From the NCBI RefSeq assembly GCF_040253615.1, contig NZ_JBEJGY010000004.1, positions 7,688,001-7,752,000 of the forward strand: DNA of 64,000 nucleotides, written 5' to 3'. The position numbers and the translations under genes were made by a program. The stretch comes from Streptomyces sp. Edi4. Lineage in GTDB: Bacteria; Actinomycetota; Actinomycetes; Streptomycetales; Streptomycetaceae. A model generated the notes under the pieces. That model was not told the DNA's origin. It did no database searches and worked only from the letters and a program-made list of their open reading frames with translations. Of the stretch, positions 8,001-16,211 are shown piece after piece (position 1 is the stretch's first letter; every line of letters begins with the position of its first letter).

Positions 8001-8584
8001 CTCATTTCTCTCCCTGTGCGCGTCGCAGTGGTGAATCGCGGTCGTGGAGCAGCCGGAAATTGACACGCGATCCGCTGAAGAGATTCTTGCTGGGGGCGCC
8101 GGTCGGGCGTGATCACCATCGAAGCGGGTTCGGTGGCGGACCTGATGGAAGCGGACCTGATGGAAGCGGACCTGATGGTGAATGCAAGAAATCCCTGCAC
8201 GTCACACCCGCAAGCGAAATACCTGTCCCGTAAATGATGAACGGGTCTCCGCGAGGAAGATCCATCAGCCAGTCGACCGCGATGAGTGCGTTGAATCCGC
8301 CATGCTCCACGGTGGCTCAGCGACCGCGACCGCGACCAGGCCACAATGAGCCATACGCGCGGACGCTCCTGACACTCCGCCGAACATCAGGACATAGCGG
8401 GGGGAGTGGCGCGGTCGTCCTTCCGGTGGAGGGAGGGAATGGGCCTGCGCAACGGCGCGAAGCGGCTCGTCCTCGCCACCGAGGCGAAGAAGGTCCAGCG
8501 CCCCTCACCTAGGTGCGTCAGCGGGTGCTGCGCGAACTCGACGAACAGGGCGCCGAGCTGGCGAAAGCGTGGCCGCGCCATGTC
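8001..8584. other. intergenic stretch with promoter of the HDO operon
   Basis: No gene is firmly supported. A small leftward frame from ATG 8310 to 8113 (65 codons, MEHGGFNALIAVDWL...) is the most protein-like piece and ends in repeats of SGPLP encoded by the 15-bp array, but its only Shine-Dalgarno-like GGAG sits about two bases before the ATG and its third-position GC is lower than in neighbouring genes. The region must contain the promoter of the di-iron oxidase gene starting at 8000. Confidence 0.4.
8136..8178. repeat. 15-bp tandem repeat, about 2.9 copies
   Basis: The unit GCGGACCTGATGGAA occurs perfectly at 8136-8150 and 8151-8165 and then for 13 bases at 8166-8178, directly adjacent with no spacers. 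It lies 136 bp upstream of the di-iron oxidase start. The period is a multiple of three, so it stays in frame in any reading. Confidence 0.9.
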
Positions 8585-8992
8585 GGCATGACCTGTCCGA
8601 TACCGATTGGGGGTTCGTCGTCCGGTCGTTGCCACACGCTGCTGCCCATTGCCGGAGGGAGGCGGAAGCGGTTGGGCGACCGGGGCGCACTCGTTTCGGC
8701 GGTGGGCCAGGGGCGGCAGGCACCTCCGAGCACATGTGCCGGGCCGCTCAGGCGGGGGCGGCCGTAGTCGGGGACACCGTCTGGCTGGTATGGGTCGACC
8801 CCGCCGCCGCGCTGACACCGCCTCGCTTACTCCACCGGCACGCGGCCCGAGCCCCACAGGGAGCCGGGGCCCTCCGGCGCTCGGACGCGCGTCCCGCTCG
8901 GGCAAACAGCTGTACACGCAGCGCGACTTCGGGGAACGGTGTTGCAACCGCCTCAAACAATGACGCGGCATCCCGTCCCGCTATGACAAGCC
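8585..8992 (+). mobile_element. degenerate IS5-type transposase remnant
   Basis: Two ends of an IS5-type (DDE, DUF4096-like) transposase can be recognised in different frames. Near 8587 the frame reads HDLSDTDWGFVVRSLP, matching the usual N-terminal DLTDAQW...LLP. At 8923-8990 another frame reads FGERCCNRLKQ, then a TGA where tryptophan is expected, then RGIPSRYDK, matching the C-terminal ERCFNRLKQWRGIATRYDK signature. The middle is scrambled and too short, so the element is dead. Confidence 0.75.
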
Positions 8993-9017
8993 CCCCAGCT
9001 GCCCTCCCGGGCCGCCG

Positions 9018-10109
9018 TCACCCTCGCAGGCGTCGCCGCCCGGCGTTCTTCCCGGTGTCGCGGCGCAGTGCCGCGCGCAGGCCGCGAAGGGTCGAACCGC
9101 ACGTCCACATGCCCAGCAGCAGAACCCCCGCCTTGATCCAGAACCATGCGGACCCCGGCTCGGGGTGGGTGAGCAGGTCACACCCCCACCAAGCGCACAG
9201 CGCGCACATGGCTGCGGCCGGGAACAGCTGCGCGCGTGCGGAGCGGCCGGCGCGCGCCGGACCTTCGGCCAGCCGCATCGCGTAGATCTCGACAGGCCCG
9301 AACTCCTCGACGGCGCTGCCGCCTGACGCCTCGAGGTGGTCGCGGGCCTCTTCCCGGGAGCGGGCCGCTGTTCCGGACCGATATCCGTGACGCCCCTTGA
9401 GCAGCGCTTCCAGCCGGGCGAGCCAGGCCTCGTCGTCAACGGGCCGCGCCGGTGCGGGTGCCCCCGCGAGCCAGCGCCCGGCCCGCTCGTCGGAGAGCCG
9501 GAATCCCGCGAAGGCCAAGAGCCCACCGACGCCGAACAGCGTCGGCGCGGGCACGCGGACAAACGGGTCGGCCGGGACGGAGGTGAACAGGGTGGCGGTC
9601 GCCACGACGAGCACGCAGACCGCGACCAGGGTGATCCGCCAGGCGAGCAGCCGAGCGGCGGCCCGCAGTTCGGGCAGTACCCCGACGGCCGCCACGAACA
9701 CCGTGGTCAGCAGCGCCGCACCCGACAGCTGAGGCCATCCGGCCGACAGCCAGAATCCCTCGGACACCCACAGCATGATGCCGAACAGCACCACCTGCAC
9801 GCCCGCGAGCGCCAGCGCCCCCGTGAACCGGCCTCCGGGCGACACGCCGTGCATGTCGGCCGAGCTGCGCCGCACTTCACTGATGCGCTCCGCCGCAACG
9901 GTGTCCGCGTAGGCGTCGGGGTCACCGGCCACGTCCTGTACGGGTCGTCCTGCCTCTGCCGCGATCTCGCGCACCTCGGCCAGGACTTCCTCGGCCAGGC
10001 TGCTGGGCGCGTCGTGGCGGCAGGCCAGGGCGAGCTCGAACCGCGCCGCCCACTGCTCGTCGTCCTTGTGCGTCCAGACCTGCTGCTGCCCGGTGTCGCG
10101 CGCCTTCAT
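9018..10109 (-). CDS. membrane protein with cytosolic HAAS-like N-terminus
   Basis: The 363-residue protein starts with about 100 soluble residues (WAARFELALACRHDA..LAEEVLAEVREIAAE) that look like the HAAS domain of PadR-linked membrane proteins. Hydrophobic segments follow (TGALALAGVQVVLFGIML, LLTTVFVAAVGVLP, ITLVAVCVLVVATAT, LLAFAGF), then a cytosolic stretch, then two more helices and a basic tail. Its ATG overlaps the PadR stop codon by four bases, so the two are translationally coupled and PadR very likely controls it. No enzymatic motif is visible. Confidence 0.75.
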   Translation of the reverse strand: MKARDTGQQQVWTHKDDEQWAARFELALACRHDAPSSLAEEVLAEVREIAAEAGRPVQDVAGDPDAYADTVAAERISEVRRSSADMHGVSPGGRFTGALALAGVQVVLFGIMLWVSEGFWLSAGWPQLSGAALLTTVFVAAVGVLPELRAAARLLAWRITLVAVCVLVVATATLFTSVPADPFVRVPAPTLFGVGGLLAFAGFRLSDERAGRWLAGAPAPARPVDDEAWLARLEALLKGRHGYRSGTAARSREEARDHLEASGGSAVEEFGPVEIYAMRLAEGPARAGRSARAQLFPAAAMCALCAWWGCDLLTHPEPGSAWFWIKAGVLLLGMWTCGSTLRGLRAALRRDTGKNAGRRRLRG

Positions 10110-10477
10110 CGTTGGTCCCCATCATCGCCGGGTGTCGTCCGTACGGCGAAGCGACCACCGGCCAGCGCGCTCACCACGTCGTCCAGGGCCCGCCAGGACT
10201 GGTACTCCTGTGCCAGCCGGGTTTCTCCTGCGGAGGTGAGCCGGTAGTACTTGCGGCCCGGCCCGCCGTCTCCCGCGCTCCACCGCACTTCGACCGCGCC
10301 CTCTTCTTCCAATTTGCCCAGCGCGGGGTAAAGGGTGGCCGCTTTGAGGCCCCCGAGCCCGGCCTCGCCCAGGCGCTGGATCAGGGCGTATCCATAGCTC
10401 TCGCCCTCGGACGCCAGCATGCCGAGCAGGCACAGAGGCAGAGACGCGCGCAGCCAGGCTGATGGGACGTCCGGCAT
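10106..10477 (-). CDS. PadR-family transcriptional regulator
   Basis: The 123-residue protein is a PadR winged helix: ASLPLCLLGMLASEGESYGY begins it, followed by LIQRLGEAGLGGLKAATLYP, the PadR recognition helix with ALGKLEEEG, and the wing GRKYYRLTSAGE. The start at 10477 is chosen over an in-frame ATG at 10534 because GGGAGGGG lies immediately upstream. It overlaps the membrane-protein start by ATGA. PadR/HAAS-membrane pairs in actinomycetes respond to cell-envelope stress or drugs; the inducer here is unknown. Confidence 0.88.
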   Translation of the reverse strand: MPDVPSAWLRASLPLCLLGMLASEGESYGYALIQRLGEAGLGGLKAATLYPALGKLEEEGAVEVRWSAGDGGPGRKYYRLTSAGETRLAQEYQSWRALDDVVSALAGGRFAVRTTPGDDGDQR

Positions 10478-10535
10478 GACCCCTCCCGTGGAGGCATGAC
10501 CCCCCTGTGGACCTCCGACTAGTTCGTTTTTCATA

Positions 10536-10878
10536 CTAGCCCATGGGGTGGAGTAGTTGAGCGTGCGGAGGGGCTTCGGGGGGTGGGGTGCGAGGGCCCG
10601 GCCCCGGCCCCGGCCCCGGCCCGTTACGGCCGCCGGTCAGGCAGGGGCGGTGGACATCCTTGTCGTCGCAGGGCTTGCAAAGAGCCGGGTGGCGGGCCAG
10701 AAAGTCGCGGTTGGCTTGGCAGTCCACCTCGGCGACGGCGGTCGGCCGAACGTCGATCACGCCGCCGAACTGGGCCCGCCGGCCGTCGGGGGGCGTACTC
10801 GGCGGTCTGCACGAGCTGGTCCAAGGCCTGCGCCTCACGGCGTGCGGACACCTCGGCCTCGCTGTAGGGGCCGTTCAC
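10536..10878 (-). pseudogene. small hypothetical gene with a frameshift in a C-run
   Basis: A GTG at 10878 has a good GGAGAAA site and opens a frame reading VNGPYSEAEVSARREAQALD and on to QTAEYAP. Coding character then jumps to another frame (PDGRRAQFGGVIDVRPTAV, later DFLARHPALCKPCDDKDVHR). The switch falls in a run of six C (plus-strand G at 10788-10793); removing one base restores a single frame of about 113 codons. The C-terminal part is a GP repeat encoded by tandem GGCCCC hexamers at about 10596-10622. Real mutation and sequencing error are both possible. Family not recognised. Confidence 0.45.
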
Positions 10879-10917
10879 GGGTTTCTCCGTAGCGCACCTC
10901 TCACTTACGGTCGACCC

Positions 10918-11451
10918 ATGCGAAGTGAAGGCGAAGACGAAGGCGGCGGCGTAGGCGTGGTGGCGGACGAGGCCATCCGCGCGGCGTGGGATTCCTACCG
11001 GGTGCTGGAGAAGCGGACTCCGGCCGATGAGCGTGGGAAGGCGCAGGGGCGCATCAGGGCCGCGACGGAGACCCATGGGCGCGAAGAGGTGGCCCGGGGC
11101 ACGGTGTTCCTGGTGGGTGTGCTGACCGGCTATCTGATCGCCGAACAGGCAGCTGCCGAGGACCGCCTCGATCCGCTCGGCGACCTCATCCCGGCTGTCA
11201 TTCGCAGGTTGCCCACCTTCGAACTGGCTGGCCCGGCTCAAGTGCCGATGGCCACCGGAGTCCTCATGGCCGCCGCGATGGGCATGGACACCGTGGCGTG
11301 GCGCGACCGTTTCGGGCAGATCCCGCCCGAGGAGGCATTGGTCCACGGCTTCGTCCTGTGGCTGCTCGCCGATCTCTTCGACTCCCTGGCCGGCCGGCCC
11401 GGCACCATCGACCGGATGATGAGGGAGACCTTCAACTCCTTGGCCGTCTAG
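10918..11451 (+). CDS. conserved hypothetical protein
   Basis: A 177-residue soluble protein, not recognised as a named family. It begins with an acidic, glycine-rich tail (MRSEGEDEGGGVGVVADE), then predicted helices including RAAWDSYRVLEKRTPADER, a hydrophobic helix VFLVGVLTGYLIAEQAAAEDRLD, a central MATGVLMAAAMGMDTVAWRD segment and the C-terminal ALVHGFVLWLLADLFDSLAG. Codon use is normal for the window. No Shine-Dalgarno sequence is obvious before the ATG at 10918. It is isolated between a broken small gene and an IS remnant. Confidence 0.6.
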   Translation: MRSEGEDEGGGVGVVADEAIRAAWDSYRVLEKRTPADERGKAQGRIRAATETHGREEVARGTVFLVGVLTGYLIAEQAAAEDRLDPLGDLIPAVIRRLPTFELAGPAQVPMATGVLMAAAMGMDTVAWRDRFGQIPPEEALVHGFVLWLLADLFDSLAGRPGTIDRMMRETFNSLAV

Positions 11452-11499
11452 GGTCTGTCCGGCGGATCATGCTCGGAGAGGCGCGAGTAGGTTGGCTAC

Positions 11500-11601
11500 A
11501 TGTCTTCCGTACTTGTTGTTGGTTATGACCCGCAGGCAATACCCGGCGTCGATGCGGCGGGCCTTCGTGCGGCCCTGGACAAGGAGCTGACCCGGTTCGG
11601 G
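11500..11601 (+). pseudogene. N-terminal fragment of a hypothetical protein
   Basis: The frame opens MSSVLVVGYDPQAIPGVDAA and continues GLRAALDKELTRFG. It resembles the start of a short Streptomyces hypothetical family recalled from memory, then runs into transposase-derived sequence at about 11610. The rest of that gene is absent, so it appears to have been truncated by the insertion whose remains follow. Confidence 0.4.
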
Positions 11602-11622
11602 AGCACGGCATCGAAGCGGCTA

Positions 11623-11717
11623 TGGCTCTTCGGCTCGGGGATCGTGTGCTTGATCTGGCGCCGCCGCCACCTGCGTAGACGCCAGATCAGGCACACCATC
11701 TCTGAGCCGAAGAACCA
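11623..11717. repeat. long imperfect inverted repeat made of transposase sequence
   Basis: Two 38-nt arms (11623-11660 and 11680-11717) are inverted copies matching at 33 of 38 positions around a 19-nt loop. Each arm, read outward from the loop, encodes the same transposase peptide: QIKHTIPEPKSH on the minus strand and QIRHTISEPKNQ on the plus strand. The hairpin therefore looks like two copies of one IS5-type segment joined head to head, with a handful of later substitutions. Confidence 0.85.
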
Positions 11718-11922
11718 GCGGACCAACCGCCAACGACGAGGCAGCAAAGGCGGCCGGCCCACCGGATTCGACAACACGACCTACAAGCGCAGGAACGAAG
11801 TCGAGCGGACGATCAACGCGCTCAAGAACTCACGGGCTGTCGCGACGAGATACGACAAGCGGGCCTACATCTTCCACGGCACCGTCACCGCCGCAGCAAT
11901 CCGGCTCTGGCTGCGGTCGTGA
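11677..11922 (+). mobile_element. IS5-type transposase C-terminal fragment
   Basis: This stretch encodes RHTISEPKNQR, RGSKGGRPTGFDNTTYKRR, NEVERTINALKNSRAVATRYDK and a closing AAIRLWLRS, the well-known C-terminal third of IS5-family transposases, including the region around the last catalytic acidic residue (E of NEVER). The N-terminal two thirds are missing. In frame it is joined to the fragment of a host gene upstream, so no active element remains. Confidence 0.8.
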
Positions 11923-11968
11923 ACAACCTGCCGGAGATGCGCCGCGCGTTGGCTGAGGACGGAGCCGG

Positions 11969-12571
11969 TCAGCGCACGCTCCGCCCGGCGGCGTTCGCCT
12001 GCCACTTGCGGCCGATGGAACGCATCAGCGCCGGGTACACCCCGATGTACCGGAAGGGCTTGATGGCGGCCATGTAGAGGGTGCCGAACAGCCCGTTCGG
12101 CTTCACCAGGACGGCCATCTGGCCGCGGTAGCCGCCGGACCCGTCCGGGACCCAGCCGATGTGCATCACCGCGTGCACGGTCTTGTTGCCCATCTCGGCG
12201 GCCCACTCGTCGTCCCGCTGATAGAGGGAGGTGAACGGGGACGAGCCGAGGTCGGGGCCCTGAGGGCCCTCGCGAAGGTCCGCCGGCAACCGGTCGCGCA
12301 GGGAAGGCAGCCGGGTGCTGATGCCGGTACCGGGCTTGTCCTAGCCGAGCAGTGCTCCGAGCTTCCAGCGGACGGCGAAGAGCACGCGGGAGACGGGACC
12401 CTCTCCGCTCACCCCGCTCCTGATTCCTTCGGCGGTCTGGCGCACCAGCCACACAAGGTCCTCGGGTCCGCCGGGGGTGGGCATTGCCCACACGTCCTCG
12501 ACCGTGAAGTCGTCGGCGATCTCGTGGATCCGCCAGGGGCGGTCGGTGTGAGCGGTTCGGGGAAGTCGCAT
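11969..12571 (-). pseudogene. DUF2867-type SRPBCC protein with in-frame amber stop
   Basis: A gene begins at ATG 12571 (MRLPRTAHTDRPWRIHEI) and reads to LFAVRWKLGALLG, where TAG at 12341-12343 interrupts it. The same frame continues GTGISTRLPSLRDRLPADLR to a stop at 11969, with family features KTVHAVMHIGWVPDG and GQMAVLVKPNGLFG. From memory the family has a tryptophan after LLG, so a TGG-to-TAG change fits. Both halves share one frame and normal codon use. It is divergent from a TetR gene and was probably that repressor's target. Confidence 0.75.
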
Positions 12572-12587
12572 GAGCAGGCCCCCATCT

Positions 12588-12637
12588 ATACGGCTGCGTA
12601 TGTATCGAGAGTAGGCCCATCTATGCGCACCCGTATA
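12588..12637. promoter_or_regulatory. two ATRCG-N4-CGTAT operators between divergent genes
   Basis: Site 1 (12588-12601) is the perfect palindrome ATACG-GCTG-CGTAT. Site 2 (12622-12637), TATGCG-CACC-CGTATA, has one mismatched position. Both lie in the 95-bp gap between the DUF2867-like pseudogene start and the TetR start, as expected for an autoregulated TetR repressor. Confidence 0.7.
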
Positions 12638-12666
12638 CTCGGCGGAGACGTGAGGAGGCACACACC

Positions 12667-13224
12667 ATGGGCGCGACCCGCACGCCACGCGGCAAGTGGA
12701 TCGAGGAAGGCTTGCGGGCACTGGTCGCAGGCGGCCCCGAAACCGTCCGGATCGAGGCACTGGCGCAGGCACTCGGCGTCAGCAAGGGTGGCTTCTACGG
12801 GTACTTCCGCAACCGGGGCGCGCTGCTCACCGAAATGCTCGACACCTGGGAGTACGAGGTCACCGAGAGCGTGATCGAGCAGGTTGAGAGCGGCGGGGGA
12901 GACGCCAGGGCCAGACTGGAGCGGCTGTTCGCCATCGCCGCCGCCACCGACGGGCCGGTGCGGGGCACCACCGCCGATATAGCGATCCGTGACTGGGCCC
13001 GCCGCGATGCGGCCGTCGCCGCGCGCCTGCGCCGCGTCGACAACCGCCGTATGGACTACCTGCGTTCCCTGTTCTCCTCCTTCTGCCCAGACGAGGACGA
13101 GGTCGAGGTCCGCTGCCTGCTCGCCGTTTCCGTGCGCATCGGCAACCACTTCAACGCCGCCGACAACGGCAAGCGCAGCCGCGCGGAAGTGATGGAGCTA
13201 ATCAGGCAACGGCTGCTGGAGTAG
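12667..13224 (+). CDS. TetR-family transcriptional regulator
   Basis: The 185-residue protein has an N-terminal TetR helix-turn-helix (WIEEGLRALVAGGPE, VRIEALAQALGVSKGGFYGY, FRNRGALLTEMLD) and a variable C-terminal ligand domain that includes RGTTADIAIRDWARRD. GAGGAGG lies just before the ATG at 12667. It is divergent from the broken DUF2867-like gene with paired operators between them. The ligand is unknown. Confidence 0.88.
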   Translation: MGATRTPRGKWIEEGLRALVAGGPETVRIEALAQALGVSKGGFYGYFRNRGALLTEMLDTWEYEVTESVIEQVESGGGDARARLERLFAIAAATDGPVRGTTADIAIRDWARRDAAVAARLRRVDNRRMDYLRSLFSSFCPDEDEVEVRCLLAVSVRIGNHFNAADNGKRSRAEVMELIRQRLLE

Positions 13225-13604
13225 CCGCCCATCATCACCCGCACCTGGCGTCACTCTCATGTGGCTCAACGTGCGCCCTGGTCACGGCTAGGGTTTGTCG
13301 CGGACCAGGCTGTACGAGGTGAGCGTCACCGGATAACGCAGATGTGCATGCCAGCCCCCGCGACTGCGGCATGATCCGCCTGACAGGCCCTAACCCAGTT
13401 GACGTGTGTGCCGGAGCTGGCACCGGTTCTCGGCGCAAACGCGTGGTGGGACTGAGCCCGGCCGTGCTGAGACATTCCGCTCGCACCCCGCAGGGGTCAT
13501 GCTTTCGCTCCGACTTCGCGTGGGCACCACCGTCGTGTCCAGCAGAACCAGGGCGGAGATTTTTTACCGACTGCCCTTTCGAGACGTCCGACTATTCTCA
13601 GCTC
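13225..13604. other. gene-free stretch
   Basis: No frame in these 380 bases shows a recognisable family or good start signal. It lies between the TetR gene and a broken hypothetical gene in the decayed part of the window and probably carries the old promoter of the latter. Confidence 0.45.
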
Positions 13605-14200
13605 ATGCAGCCGCTTTCCGACATCAGTAGCCGGTTGATCGCGGCGTTCCCAGCCGAACTCGCCCGTGATGCCTAGGTGGCCTTGGCGGTGCTGCCTGAT
13701 TCCCGGCTCCCACCGCATGCCTCGTTCCCGGTCGTCGTGGAGGGCCGGCAGGTGTTGATTCCTGGGCGCCGCTACAACGACGAGCCACTGCCCGAGGCGA
13801 TGGCGTTGCTTTCGTCGCGCCAACGGCAGCTTCTGCACTGCCTGTACTCAAGGCACTCCAACGGGATGGTCAGGCAACGACACCTGGAGAAAATCGTCGA
13901 TTCCACGGACCCGTGGGTCATTCCCTTCGTCGTGCAGTTGGCCGGCGAGTACGTCCTGGAGATCCTGGTCGTCATACGCGACGAGCTCCGTGACCTCGTG
14001 GCCCCCGGCACCCGAGGCAACCTGGCCTACGGGCGGTTCATCGTGGACACCCCGCCTTCTTCGCACGTACCCAACGGCGAGTCGTGAGCTACTGGAGCTG
14101 TTACTACCGCCACGCCTACGCGGATTTTCGGGGTTACCCCGGCAGCAACCTCCTCGACCTCCTGCGATCCGCCGCCTCCGACCGAGCCGGCCACCCCTAA
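13605..14200 (+). pseudogene. conserved hypothetical broken by TAG and a frameshift
   Basis: The gene begins MQPLSDISSRLIAAFPAELA, meets TAG at 13674-13676, and resumes in the same frame with VALAVLPDSRLPPHASFPVV through LLSSRQRQLLHCLYSRHSNG to YGRFIVDTP. At about 14048-14053 one base is missing in a C-rich run. The +1 frame then reads AFFARTQRRVVSYWSCYYRH and ends GYPGSNLLDLLRSAASDRAG before TAA at 14198-14200. Together the pieces give a continuous protein of about 197 residues resembling a Streptomyces conserved hypothetical recalled from memory. Two independent lesions make a dead gene likely. Confidence 0.6.
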
Positions 14201-14330
14201 CCCCGACTCACCCCGGCCGCCGCCAGGTTGGACGGCTACTGCTGGGGCGTGTATCGGAAGCGGCTTGAGAGGCTGCTGGTTCGTCAGTCCCGCGACGGGG
14301 CGGCGAGCCGGCGGTCGTCCTGTGTGGACG

Positions 14331-14826
14331 TGGCAGCAGCTGATGGACGGCGTACGGTGACGGCCCCGGACCGGTGCGCCCTGGCGCGATGTGCCGGAAC
14401 GCTACGGGCCCCGGGACCGGGTCCATGACCTGTTCGGTGCTGGCAGCAGCGGGATGGCACCTGGGCCAGGATCCTTACCAAGCTCCGGGCCGAGGCGGGT
14501 GTGAAGCGCCTGATCACCTGGGAGGTGAACGTCGACTCGACCGTCTGCCGGGCCCACAAGTACGCGGCCGGGGGCGGCGACAAGGGGGGCCTGCACAAGG
14601 ACCCGCCCGGCCGCGTTGCCGTCAAGCCGGCCGACCACGGCATCGGACGCTCCTGAGGTGTGGTCGGCCGCCGAAGTTCGACACGAGCGACTACCGCGAG
14701 CGCCACGCGGTCGAGGGCGGGGTGAAGCGCCTCAAGCGCCACCGGGTCGTGGCCATGAGACACGACAAGCTTGCCGTCCCCTGCGAGGCGGCCGTGCTGG
14801 CGGCAGTCCTGGCCGAGTGGCCATGA
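14331..14826 (+). mobile_element. degenerate IS5-type transposase remnant
   Basis: Transposase pieces follow one another in shifting frames: WQQLMDGVR, a TGA where tryptophan is expected, RTGAPWRDVPERYGPRDRVH, then CWQQRDGTWARILTKLRAEA, WEVNVDSTVCRAHKYAAGGG, and finally FDTSDYRERHAVEGGVKRLK with RHDKLAVPCEAAVLAAVLAE. The order matches an intact IS5/IS4-type transposase, but frameshifts and stops inactivate it. Confidence 0.8.
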
Positions 14827-14846
14827 CCAGCGTGTTGCCGTCGACC

Positions 14847-15302
14847 TCAGTCTGTCGGTGTCGGTGTCGGGGCGGCGCAGGCGTCGGCGATAGCCCGCGT
14901 GTCCCAGTAGAACGGACGAACCTCGGTGATCCGCCCGTCCATGACCGTGATCGCTTGCAGAATCGGAAAGCTGAGTTCACGGCCGGTCGCACGAGCACGA
15001 GCACGAACCTGTGTGAGCACGACCGCAGTCTCACCGGTGGCAAGTATCTCCTGCTCCACCATGTCGAACGACTCCCACACGTCTCCCATCCTGAGGAAGA
15101 ACTGCTTCATGCCGCTGTGCCCACGCCACGTACCTCCATAGGGCAGAGCATCTGCTTGATGCAGTTCGACATCCGGCGCGAAGAAGGGGGCGAGCAGGTC
15201 GAACGAAGCCTCGCCGGGGCCTCCTGCAGCCAAGTACTCGGCCTCAGCCGCATACATGCCGGTGAGGACTGTTACTGAGTCCGTAGTGGATGACATCGTC
15301 AT
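14847..15302 (-). CDS. SnoaL-like / NTF2-fold protein
   Basis: The product (151 residues from ATG 15302, 149 from ATG 15296) has an NTF2-like cone fold: YAAEAEYLAAGGPGEASFDL, then FAPDVELHQADALPYGGTWR, HSGMKQFFLRMGDVWESF and the closing ITVMDGRITEVRPFYWDTRA. Such proteins are SnoaL-type cyclases, isomerases or small-ligand binders; no active-site assignment is possible. The start region has only a weak GGCGGC ribosome site. It lies next to an IS remnant. Confidence 0.75.
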   Translation of the reverse strand: MTMSSTTDSVTVLTGMYAAEAEYLAAGGPGEASFDLLAPFFAPDVELHQADALPYGGTWRGHSGMKQFFLRMGDVWESFDMVEQEILATGETAVVLTQVRARARATGRELSFPILQAITVMDGRITEVRPFYWDTRAIADACAAPTPTPTD

Positions 15303-15563
15303 GCCGCCAGCATGATCACCACAGCACGACCTTGCTGGCGGCCATCAGACATCATTGTGCGGAGCGGTCGGCACCTCCACAACACGACCTTGGGCCCAGC
15401 GCCCTTCCTTGCCTCCTTGCGTACCGTGCGCGCCGACGCCAACGCGGCCCGGCCGCGAGGGAGTTGGGGGCTGCGGGGGAGGGGAGGCGTCCCCTTCAGC
15501 CCTCGGCCGGCCCCGGCCCCGGTGATCTCGGACCGGAGTGCCGCGCACCCGGAAACGAGGTGT

Positions 15564-16211
15564 GTGCGGTATGCAGACGGGGTGGAAACCGAACGGCTGA
15601 CCTTTGACGGATGGATCGCCGCTGTGGGAACGGAGTCGGGCACGCGCGTCGTCGTCGGTCACTGGCCGCGGTCTCCGTTCGGCTCGTTCAGCGACGTCAT
15701 GGTGGAGCACGCCGATGGATGGCGGACCCTTCTGGCACCGACCTCGGAGACGGCGGCGTACGTCTCCGCCGTCTACCACTTCGACGACGTCCGACGCGTG
15801 GCGGTGAAGGTGGTCGTACGCGACGGTGTCTGGGACGTCACGGCGGGCCCCTTGGACCTGCGGTTCTCCGTCGGGCGCCGAAATGCCCTCGGTCTGGCCC
15901 TGCGGGTGGTTCCGCGACCGCTGGTCCGGAGCCCCCTGTGGGCGGCCGTCGCCGACGTCCCTGCCCGGCTGATGGCCGGCGTTCGCACCACAGGCAGCTC
16001 GCGTCCGGGATACCGTCAGTGGTACGCGGCTGGTGACCTGCGGCCGATCGTCACCGCCCGGGTCCGGCTCGGCGGCACCGACCTCGGTCCGCTCGCGCCC
16101 GTCTCACCGCCCGTGCGTTTCGGCTTCGGTTCCGCCCCGGCCGCTCCCGCCCTGGTCCGCGTCGTTTCGACCGTGGAGCACCAGGGCCCGCGCCGACCGT
16201 TGCGCAACTGA
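15564..16211 (+). CDS. hypothetical protein
   Basis: About 215 residues, soluble, not recognised. It contains LTFDGWIAAVGTESGTRVVV, GHWPRSPFGSFSDVMVEHAD, an FDDVRRVAVKVVVRDGVWD beta-rich section, and a C-terminal half ending VRFGFGSAPAAPALVRVVST. The composition suggests a mostly beta fold. The start is uncertain: GTG at 15564 (weak GAAACGAGG upstream) and GTG at 15582 are both in frame. Codon use is that of a real Streptomyces gene. No neighbour suggests a role. Confidence 0.6.
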   Translation: MRYADGVETERLTFDGWIAAVGTESGTRVVVGHWPRSPFGSFSDVMVEHADGWRTLLAPTSETAAYVSAVYHFDDVRRVAVKVVVRDGVWDVTAGPLDLRFSVGRRNALGLALRVVPRPLVRSPLWAAVADVPARLMAGVRTTGSSRPGYRQWYAAGDLRPIVTARVRLGGTDLGPLAPVSPPVRFGFGSAPAAPALVRVVSTVEHQGPRRPLRN

